From contig CAJXIK010000012.1 in NCBI GenBank assembly GCA_913054445.1, positions 1 through 17,612 of the forward strand: a DNA stretch of 17,612 nucleotides, read 5' to 3'. This DNA comes from an uncultured Bermanella sp. Its GTDB lineage: Bacteria; Pseudomonadota; Gammaproteobacteria; Pseudomonadales; Oceanobacteraceae. Below are positions 1 to 5,906 of the stretch, piece by piece. The notes beneath the pieces were generated by a model. The model was not told the origin of the DNA. It saw nothing but the letters and a program-made list of their open reading frames with translations, and did not search any database. The position numbers were made by a program, and so were the translations under genes. Position 1 is the stretch's first letter. Each line of letters begins with the position of its first letter.

Positions 1-1556
1 AAAAAATTCTGATTTTAGATTTTGGTAGCCAGTACACTCAGCTGATTGCGCGTCGAGTGCGTGAGCTCGGGGTGTATTGTGAAATTCGCTCTTGGGATAC
101 AAGTGGCCAAGACATCGAAGAATTTAACCCTAAGGCGATTATTCTCGCCGGTGGCCCAGAATCCGTGACCGACGTCGACGGCCCTAAAGCGGCAGACGTG
201 GTCTTCACTATGGGCTTGCCGGTGTTTGGTATCTGTTACGGCATGCAGACCATGGCCCAGCAGTTGGGCGGCAAGGTAGAAGGTTCCGACCTGCGTGAAT
301 TCGGTTACGCGCAAATTAAATCCGAAGGCGACAGCGCCTTGTTTAAGAACATCTCCGATCACGTTAACGATGATGGCGAAAAACTGCTAGACGTGTGGAT
401 GAGCCACGGCGATAAAGTCGCGCAGATGCCAGCAGGCTTCGAACTCATGGCCAGCACCGAAAGCTGCCCCATCGCTGGCATGTATCACCCGCAGAAAAAT
501 TTCTACGGCGTACAGTTCCACCCAGAGGTGACGCACACTTTGCAAGGTGGGCGCATGCTCGAGCACTTCATCAAGGACATCGCCGGTTGTGAAGGCCTGT
601 GGACGCCAGCCAACATCATCGAAGATCAGATTAAAAAAGTTCAGGCGCAGGTGGGCAATCGCAAGGTATTGCTGGGTCTGTCGGGGGGCGTGGACTCTTC
701 GGTGGTGGCAGCGCTGTTGCACAAGGCCATCGGCAAGCAGCTAACCTGTGTCTTCGTTGATAATGGTTTGCTGCGTAAGAACGAAGGCGACGCGGTGATG
801 GATATGTTTGCCAAGAACATGGGTGTCACCGTTATTCGTGCCGACGCCGCAGATTTGTTTCTTAACGGTTTAAAAGGCGTTTCCGACCCAGAGCAAAAGC
901 GTAAAGTCATCGGCAATACCTTTATTGAAATATTTGACGAAGAAGCCAGCAAGATAAAAGACGTGGACTTCTTGGCACAGGGCACTATCTACCCTGACGT
1001 CATTGAATCTGCTGCCTCTAAAACCGGCAAGGCGCACGTGATTAAGTCGCACCACAATGTGGGTGGCCTGCCAGACGACATGAAGATGGCGCTAGTGGAG
1101 CCATTACGCGAGTTGTTTAAAGACGAAGTGCGTAAGATTGGTTTGGAATTAGGTTTGCCCTACGACATGGTTTACCGTCACCCCTTCCCTGGGCCAGGTT
1201 TGGGTGTGCGCATCCTTGGCGAAGTGAAAAAAGAATACTGCGATATCTTGCGCGAAGCCGATGCCATCTTCATGGAAGAGCTGCACAACTTCGGCTGGTA
1301 CCATAAAACCTCGCAGGCATTCGTGGTGTTCTTGCCGGTTAAATCTGTGGGTGTGGTGGGCGATCAGCGTCGCTATCAGTGGGTTGTCTCGTTGCGTGCC
1401 GTTGAAACAATAGACTTCATGACCGCTCGTTGGGCGCACCTGCCGTATGAGTTGCTAGAGAAGGTTTCTAATCGCATCATCAACGAGATCGAAGATATTT
1501 CTCGTGTGGCCTATGATGTGAGTTCTAAGCCGCCTGCCACCATTGAGTGGGAATGA
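1..1556 (+). CDS. guaA: GMP synthase (glutamine-hydrolysing), 5'-truncated by window edge
   Basis: Converts XMP, glutamine and ATP to GMP in the cytoplasm, the last step of guanine nucleotide synthesis. The reading frame is open from base 3 and begins with KILILDFGSQYTQLIARRV, the conserved stretch just after the family's N-terminus, so only roughly the first 5-10 residues and the start codon are missing. The GTG at 57 is internal. The class I glutamine amidotransferase domain comes first: nucleophile Cys in GICYGMQ (codon 234-236), with His and Glu of the triad in FHPEV (codons 519-521 and 525-527). The ATP-pyrophosphatase domain follows with the P-loop SGGVDSS (681-701), then the C-terminal dimerisation domain ending in KPPATIEWE. 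No frameshift is visible. guaB would be expected upstream, but it lies outside the window. Identity is secure from the motifs and full-length resemblance. Confidence 0.98.
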   Translation, partial: KILILDFGSQYTQLIARRVRELGVYCEIRSWDTSGQDIEEFNPKAIILAGGPESVTDVDGPKAADVVFTMGLPVFGICYGMQTMAQQLGGKVEGSDLREFGYAQIKSEGDSALFKNISDHVNDDGEKLLDVWMSHGDKVAQMPAGFELMASTESCPIAGMYHPQKNFYGVQFHPEVTHTLQGGRMLEHFIKDIAGCEGLWTPANIIEDQIKKVQAQVGNRKVLLGLSGGVDSSVVAALLHKAIGKQLTCVFVDNGLLRKNEGDAVMDMFAKNMGVTVIRADAADLFLNGLKGVSDPEQKRKVIGNTFIEIFDEEASKIKDVDFLAQGTIYPDVIESAASKTGKAHVIKSHHNVGGLPDDMKMALVEPLRELFKDEVRKIGLELGLPYDMVYRHPFPGPGLGVRILGEVKKEYCDILREADAIFMEELHNFGWYHKTSQAFVVFLPVKSVGVVGDQRRYQWVVSLRAVETIDFMTARWAHLPYELLEKVSNRIINEIEDISRVAYDVSSKPPATIEWE

Positions 1557-1883
1557 TATTTTAAAATATTAAAGCGGCGGAGCGTTAATAGTTGAAACTG
1601 TGGAATCCGCCTGATCAACGTTGGGTTTAGTACTTTTTTAGGTCGCCGTGGACTCGTCCATGAGGGCTTGCCTCGAGCATCCTAAAAAAGCACTAAACCC
1701 AACGTTGATCCAAACTCACTTAGCCGCTAAGTTTCAGTTATTGAAATCATCGCAGTCTGTAGCGTTAATTTCCATGCTATAGGGCTAGTGCTGAATCCCC
1801 TTATGTTTGTCCCCGAGTGACTTCCCCCTTCCCTTCTTATGCCTTAGAATAGCCGCAATTTTATACACCCCAGAGTCAACAAT
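1557..1883. other. Non-coding gap guaA to LRR kinase
   Basis: There is no credible gene in these 327 bases. They hold an AT-only 14-bp palindrome directly at the guaA stop (1556-1569, ATATTTTAAAATAT), the long hairpin at 1613-1710, an interrupted 15-bp palindrome (1718-1732, ACTTAGC-C-GCTAAGT), and a 9-bp direct repeat AGCGTTAAT at 1581-1589 and 1761-1769. A TAGAAT hexamer at 1845-1850 could be the -10 box for the downstream kinase gene, but no good -35 box is seen 16-18 bases upstream, so this is only a suggestion. No intrinsic terminator with a clean T-run follows guaA on the plus strand. Confidence 0.8.
1613..1710. repeat. 98-bp near-perfect inverted repeat (30-bp arms)
   Basis: The left arm is 1613-1642 and the right arm is 1681-1710. 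They are reverse complements at 29 of 30 positions, the only mismatch being A1632 opposite C1691. The arms begin and end GATCAACGTTGG / CCAACGTTGATC and carry an inner TTTTTTAGG / CCTAAAAAA. The 38-base spacer holds smaller self-complementary pieces: GGACTCGTCC (1650-1659) and GAGG-GCTTG-CCTC. Pairing stops exactly at 1613 and 1710, so the element has sharp ends. No flanking target-site duplication touches these ends. It could be a palindromic repeat of the REP/MITE kind, or an mRNA-end structure for guaA. It is not a standard intrinsic terminator, because no T-run follows the hairpin. Confidence 0.93.
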
Positions 1884-3236
1884 TTGCACACCTTACAGCA
1901 GTTAATATCGGGCGAGCTTGCATCCGCAGAGCCCGCGATCACACGCCTGCAATTAGCCGAGAAGCTAACAGAGTTTCCACGGGAAATATTTGATCTGGCC
2001 GACTCCTTGGAAGTGCTAGACCTTTCCAACAATCAATTAAGCCATTTACCCGCCGATCTGGGCCGCTTGCATCAGCTTAAAATCTTGTTTTTATCGAATA
2101 ATCAGTTTGATCACTTGCCCGCAGTGCTGGCAGAGTGCCCAAAACTGGAGATGATCGGCTTTAAGGCGAATCAGATAAAAACCGTTGGCGAAAATTCACT
2201 GCCGTTACAGACTCGCTGGTTAATTCTGACCGATAATAAAATTGAAAAACTGCCCGACTCCATGGGCCAGCTATCTCGTTTGCAAAAACTGGCGCTGGCA
2301 GGCAACCGCCTAAGCGAGTTGCCAAGTTCCATGGCCAACTGCCGCAACCTAGAGTTGGCGCGCTTGTCGGCTAATAAATTAAGCGCCTTGCCCGATTGGT
2401 TGTTACAGTTACCGAAGATGTCTTGGTTGGCGTTTTCAGGTAATGCCTTCAATGCAAAGCTGGCGGATGCGCCCATGGTTAAGGTGAATATGGCGAATAT
2501 TCAGCTTAATCACCCGTTAGGGGAGGGGGCTTCCGGGGTGATTCATCATGCTAACTGGATTAAGCAACCGGCTAGCCTGAAGGGCGTGGATTCTGAGATA
2601 GCGGTTAAATTATTCAAGGGCGAGGTCACCAGCGACGGTTACCCACAAGACGAATTAAACTGCTGTCTAGCCGCAGGTGAGCACCCTAACTTAATTAAGG
2701 TGGTGGCCAAGATTGCGCAAAGGAATCAACTGGGCTTGGTCATGAAGCTGATACCCGCGTCTTTTTATAATTTAGGCCTGCCCCCTTCATTGGCGAGCTG
2801 CACGCGCGACACCTTTAAGGCGGGCACCGAGTTCACGCCGGAGCAAATTACCAAGATCGCCTTCAGCATGGCGGATATCCTGACTCATCTGCATGCGCAA
2901 AAAGTGAGCCATGGTGATGTGTATGCGCACAACACTATGATAGATGAACAGGCCTCGGTCTTATTCGGTGACTTCGGCGCGGCGTCTGATTTGTCGGTAT
3001 TGCCACAGGTGCAGCGTGAGGCCATGGAGAGTGTCGAGGTGAGGGCCCTTGCCTGCCTGCTGGAAGACTTGCTGGCTCATAATAGTGAGGGTTACGATTC
3101 AAGTTTAATCGGCGCACTAACCGAACTGAAAAATACCTGCATGCACGAAGACACGGTATTTCGCCCTAGGTTGAGCGAGATTAAACATAAATTGCAGTCA
3201 CTATTGGTGCAGCCCGAGTTAGAGTTTACTTTTTAA
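1884..3236 (+). CDS. Leucine-rich repeat protein kinase-like protein
   Basis: A 450-residue predicted soluble protein. Residues about 20-190 are seven or so leucine-rich repeats (for example SLEVLDLSNNQLSHLP, RLQKLALAGNRLSELP), expected to form a protein-binding solenoid. Residues about 205-440 resemble a eukaryotic-type Ser/Thr kinase: glycine loop GEGASG (213-218), ATP lysine K242 in AVKLF, catalytic loop HGDVYAHN with D345 and N350, and DFG at 363-365. The key catalytic residues are present, so activity is plausible, although the C-lobe is short. The TTG start is chosen because the N-terminus MHTLQQL resembles homologues I recall from other gammaproteobacteria; a weak AGAG lies 8 bases upstream. 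There is no signal peptide or membrane segment. tadA follows after 3 bases, suggesting co-transcription. The substrate and role are unknown. Confidence 0.9.
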   Translation: MHTLQQLISGELASAEPAITRLQLAEKLTEFPREIFDLADSLEVLDLSNNQLSHLPADLGRLHQLKILFLSNNQFDHLPAVLAECPKLEMIGFKANQIKTVGENSLPLQTRWLILTDNKIEKLPDSMGQLSRLQKLALAGNRLSELPSSMANCRNLELARLSANKLSALPDWLLQLPKMSWLAFSGNAFNAKLADAPMVKVNMANIQLNHPLGEGASGVIHHANWIKQPASLKGVDSEIAVKLFKGEVTSDGYPQDELNCCLAAGEHPNLIKVVAKIAQRNQLGLVMKLIPASFYNLGLPPSLASCTRDTFKAGTEFTPEQITKIAFSMADILTHLHAQKVSHGDVYAHNTMIDEQASVLFGDFGAASDLSVLPQVQREAMESVEVRALACLLEDLLAHNSEGYDSSLIGALTELKNTCMHEDTVFRPRLSEIKHKLQSLLVQPELEFTF

Positions 3237-3239
3237 CGT

Positions 3240-3743
3240 ATGAGTGAAGCTCAACACAATCATGAATTTTTCATGGCGCAAGCCCTGCAAGAGGCTAAGA
3301 AGGCATACGCCCTAGCAGAGGTTCCCGTGGGCGCGGTGGTGGTCTTAGACGGCGAGGTCATAGGCCGTGGTTTTAATCAGCCCATCACTGGTCATGACCC
3401 CTGTGCCCACGCGGAAGTGATGGCGCTGCGGGATGCGGCGCACCACATCAAGAATTACCGCCTGCTGGATGCCGACTTATATGTGACCGTAGAGCCCTGC
3501 ACGATGTGCAGCGGTGCCATAGTGCATGCACGTATTAAACGCTTGATATTCGCCGCGCTGGAGCCCAAGGCTGGCGTAGTGTGCTCGCAGATGAAAGTGT
3601 TCGAGCAGGGCTATTTTAACCATGAGGTAGCGGTGGTGTCTGGCGTACTGGCGCAAGAAAGCAGCGAATTAATGCAGGACTTCTTCAAGATGCGCCGCGC
3701 GCAGAAGAAACAGTTGAAGTTGCAGGCCCGCGCGCAGAAATAA
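3240..3743 (+). CDS. tadA: tRNA-specific adenosine deaminase
   Basis: Deaminates adenosine-34 to inosine at the wobble position of tRNA-Arg(ACG), a cytoplasmic and usually essential step. The 167-residue length matches the family. The zinc site is complete: HAEV with ligand H57 and proton-shuttling E59, then PCTMC with C87 and C90. The early segment EVPVGAVVV and the later MRRAQKK tail also fit TadA. ATG 3240 is preferred over the Met at codon 12 because MSEAQHNHEF aligns with the E. coli N-terminus. The gene starts 3 bases after the kinase stop codon with only a poor Shine-Dalgarno sequence, so translational coupling to the kinase gene is likely (inference). Confidence 0.97.
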   Translation: MSEAQHNHEFFMAQALQEAKKAYALAEVPVGAVVVLDGEVIGRGFNQPITGHDPCAHAEVMALRDAAHHIKNYRLLDADLYVTVEPCTMCSGAIVHARIKRLIFAALEPKAGVVCSQMKVFEQGYFNHEVAVVSGVLAQESSELMQDFFKMRRAQKKQLKLQARAQK

Positions 3744-3763
3744 AAAAACCGGCCTAAGCCGGT
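3742..3763 (-). terminator. Intrinsic terminator of mltF
   Basis: ACCGGC (3748-3753), loop CTAA, GCCGGT (3758-3763) make a 6-bp GC-rich stem. Read on the minus strand it is followed by seven T residues (3748-3742), the usual form of a Rho-independent terminator. It lies 28 bases past the mltF stop codon and touches the tadA stop. There is no T-run on the plus strand, so it should work mainly for mltF. Confidence 0.85.
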
Positions 3764-3791
3764 GAAGCGGTCTAACTCTGGGTGCCGTCAC

Positions 3792-5261
3792 TCAATTAAC
3801 GCGAGTGAGGGGGGGAATCGTCGTATAGGTGTTGCTGGCAGTAAAGATAGAGCCTTCCTCTGACAGGCTATAGCTGGGCTCTGGCTGCTCGCGCCACACC
3901 AGCAGGTCATAAAACTTTCTAATATTTTGCACATAATGCACAGGTTCATAACCGCGAGCGTATCCGTATCGGGTGTGCTTGTAGTATTTCTTCTTGGTCA
4001 GTAAGGGCAGGCGCTCTTTGACATCCATCCAGCGCTCGGGGTCGGCCCCTTGCAGCTCCGTTATCCTCTGTGCATCTCTAACATGACCGGCACCCACGTT
4101 GTAGGCGGCTAGCGACAACCAAGTGCGGTCGGGTTCGTCGATGTGCTTGAAGCGTTTCTTGAGTTTGGCAAAGTAAGCGCTGCCGCCCACTATGCTCTGT
4201 TCTGCATTCAAACGGTTGTGTACGCCCATTTCCTTGGCGGTGGTGCGGGTGAGCATCATTAAGCCTCGTACGCCGGTGCGCGAGCGGGCCAGCGAGCGCC
4301 AGTGGCTTTCTTGATAGCCAATCGCCGCCAGCAAACGCCAGTCCACATCGTGCCGCTGGCCGTTTTCTTCAAATAATGATTGATACTTTTCTAGGCGTTC
4401 GTCGGCCTGGCGTAAAAAGGTGAGGGTGCCCATGTTATCGAGCTGCTTTTGGTGGCCGTAATAGCGTTCCTGTAGCTGTGCCAATAAACCGGTTTCGCGC
4501 ATTAAGTGGAAAAAATCGCGGGCTTCGTTTAGTAGCTTATTATCGCTGAACTTGGCAAAGGCCCAGGCTAAATCTTGCGGAGGGCTCACATCGAAGGCGG
4601 TGCGGACCTTAGGGTAAAAACCGGACAGGGCCTCGAATTCATTGCTGTCTACTATGGTGAAGTCTATTTCGCCGTTTTGCACCATTTGCACCAATTCGCT
4701 GACCTCGGCATCGTCGCGCTCTATCCAGCTTAGCTCTGGCATAGTAGTGCTTTGCAGGTGACGTAGTTGTTGGGCGTGGCTGCTGTGGGCGGTCACCATT
4801 AACGTGCCCTCTAACATGGCCTGCATGCTCTTCGGGCGCTTACGGTCGGTGCGGTAAATAAGCTGCTGGGTCACGGACATGTAGCTGTCGGCAAAGGTCA
4901 CGTGCTCGCTGCGTGCCGCGGTGACGGTGAGCCCTGCGGCGGCAAAGGCCACGTTGCCAGATTCTACCTCGGTAATTAAGTCCTCGAGGCTGTTGGCCAC
5001 CTGAACCTGCAATTCTACCCCTAGGTATTCTGAGAATCTTAGAGCCAGCTCATATTCGAAGCCCGAGCTTTGATCTCGGTCCTGAAAATAGGTGGTGGGG
5101 CTGTTGCGAGTGATGATTTTAAGGACGCCGCTCTCCACCACGTCTTTATATTGGTGTTGATTGCCAGAGTGAATGGCAATGGCTGCCACGAGGGCTAGTA
5201 GGCTGAGGGCAAAACCGAATTTAATGAGCCATTGTTGCTTAGTCACATGAGCTTGCTGCAT
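3792..5261 (-). CDS. mltF: Membrane-bound lytic murein transglycosylase F
   Basis: Cleaves the MurNAc-GlcNAc bond of peptidoglycan, leaving 1,6-anhydro-MurNAc ends; acts at the cell envelope. The 489-residue protein has a hydrophobic N-terminal segment (about residues 13-31) that could be a signal peptide or anchor. Residues about 45-270 are an extracellular solute-binding-protein family 3 (ABC-type) domain, regarded as regulatory in MltF. The SLT domain is at about 290-450, with catalytic E318 in AAIGYQESHW and the family's AAYNVGAGHV motif (385-394). ATG 5261 has a strong GGGGG ribosome-binding site 5 bases upstream (5267-5271 on the opposite strand). It is transcribed alone, divergent from purL and convergent with tadA. 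The two-domain order separates it from other SLT enzymes. Confidence 0.95.
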   Translation of the reverse strand: MQQAHVTKQQWLIKFGFALSLLALVAAIAIHSGNQHQYKDVVESGVLKIITRNSPTTYFQDRDQSSGFEYELALRFSEYLGVELQVQVANSLEDLITEVESGNVAFAAAGLTVTAARSEHVTFADSYMSVTQQLIYRTDRKRPKSMQAMLEGTLMVTAHSSHAQQLRHLQSTTMPELSWIERDDAEVSELVQMVQNGEIDFTIVDSNEFEALSGFYPKVRTAFDVSPPQDLAWAFAKFSDNKLLNEARDFFHLMRETGLLAQLQERYYGHQKQLDNMGTLTFLRQADERLEKYQSLFEENGQRHDVDWRLLAAIGYQESHWRSLARSRTGVRGLMMLTRTTAKEMGVHNRLNAEQSIVGGSAYFAKLKKRFKHIDEPDRTWLSLAAYNVGAGHVRDAQRITELQGADPERWMDVKERLPLLTKKKYYKHTRYGYARGYEPVHYVQNIRKFYDLLVWREQPEPSYSLSEEGSIFTASNTYTTIPPLTRVN

Positions 5262-5304
5262 TTATACCCCCTAATATTTGGCCGTAAAGTGTGATCTGGG
5301 GCAC

Positions 5305-5333
5305 ATTTTATTAGTGGATGGCGAAAGTGCCAA
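5305..5333 (-). promoter_or_regulatory. Likely sigma-70 promoter of mltF
   Basis: On the minus strand, TTGGCA (5333-5328) is followed after 17 bases by TAAAAT (5310-5305). These match the -35 and -10 consensus at 5 of 6 positions each with ideal spacing, and lie about 44 bases upstream of the mltF start codon. Confidence 0.65.
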
Positions 5334-5520
5334 CTTAATTTTTAGGCCAGTTTGCTTAAAATTCATACAAATAGCTCTCAGGCCCCGTGGTTGTTGAACT
5401 TCTCTCTTTTAGAATCTTTAGTTATATGGTGGAATTTCTCGGGTGGTGATTGGAAATCGGATTAACTAGGGATGTGTGGGCGGGCCTCGTGGTTTAGTCA
5501 TGGCCGCTGTTTGCTATATG

Positions 5521-5725
5521 CGCTGATCGGGTGGTGTCTGTACTGTGGCGGGTTCTTGCTATTGCCGCTGATCGGGCGGGGGCTGTGCTGTGGCCGGTTC
5601 TTGCCTTTGCGCTGATCGGGTGGGGGTTGTGCTATGTCCGGTTCTTGCCTTTGCTGTTGATCGGGCAGGGGCAGGGGCTGTGTTGTGGCCGGTTCTTGCT
5701 ATTGCCGCTGGTCGGGCAGGGGCTG
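5521..5725. repeat. Degenerate 44-45 bp tandem repeat (minisatellite), about 4.4 units
   Basis: Consecutive units lie at 5521-5565, 5566-5609, 5610-5653, 5654-5705 and a partial one at 5706-5725. Each runs from a GCTGATCGGG-type start through a G-rich stretch and a CTGTGxTGTGGCCGG-like middle to TTCTTGC(T/C)(A/T)TTG. Units differ by point changes, a 1-base deletion (units 2 and 3) and a 6-base GGGGCA duplication (unit 4). A more decayed unit ends at 5520, with TCATGGCCGCTGTTTGC near 5498-5514. There are no unique spacers, so this is not CRISPR. Confidence 0.9.
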
Positions 5726-5727
5726 CC

Positions 5728-5829
5728 CTCGTACGAGGCCACCCTGTGGCCGACTCGTCCATCCGCTATATCCAGACCATCGCCGCTCTTTGCCATCCCT
5801 GGCAGCGCGTCATACCGTACATCCTGTAC
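5728..5829. repeat. Cluster of short perfect palindromes upstream of purL
   Basis: Four palindromes occur in about 100 bases: CTCGTACGAG (5728-5737); GGCCAC-CCT-GTGGCC (5737-5751); TGCCA-TCCC-TGGCA (5791-5804); GTACA-TCC-TGTAC (5817-5829). Two have loops beginning TCC after an A, giving an ATCC motif at the hairpin tip. GACTCGTCCAT at 5752-5762 is identical to 1651-1661 in the spacer of the 98-bp hairpin, which suggests one dispersed intergenic repeat family (inference). Confidence 0.75.
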
Positions 5830-5906
5830 ATAAGGCTGGTGGCAGGCGGTGCTTTCCTTTAGAATTACGCCCCTAATTTTTACCACTCAATCAGTAGGCC
5901 AGAGCA

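Larger units (their letters stand above)
5262..5906. other. 645-bp intergenic region between divergent mltF and purL
   Basis: From mltF to purL it holds the mltF promoter, a stretch without recognisable features (about 5340-5465), the degenerate minisatellite (about 5470-5725), a row of short palindromes (5728-5829) and the purL leader. The open frames of 60-100 codons across the minisatellite, present on both strands, look like a by-product of a GC-rich repeat whose units lack stop codons. Their products are repetitive, resemble no family I recognise and lack convincing ribosome-binding sites. A TAGAAT at 5860-5865 may be a purL -10 box, but its -35 partner is poor. I do not recognise a purine riboswitch; a PurR-type operator was not ruled out. 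Confidence 0.8.

Noticed and set aside
1613..1710. Intrinsic terminator of guaA
   Set aside because: The hairpin is far longer than needed and is followed by CAAACTC rather than a T-run; the T6 block lies inside the left arm.
1500..1883. Genomic island inserted at the 3' end of guaA, a known integration site
   Set aside because: No integrase follows guaA, I found no second copy of the guaA 3' end, and the genes downstream are ordinary chromosomal ones.
5521..5725. CRISPR array
   Set aside because: The repeats are directly adjacent with no unique spacers, are degenerate, and have no cas genes nearby.
5531..5886. Several overlapping open frames of 60-100 codons on both strands across the minisatellite
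   Set aside because: They exist because the 44-45 bp units lack stop codons in most frames. The products are simple repeats that change frame between units, with no convincing ribosome-binding site and no recognisable domain.
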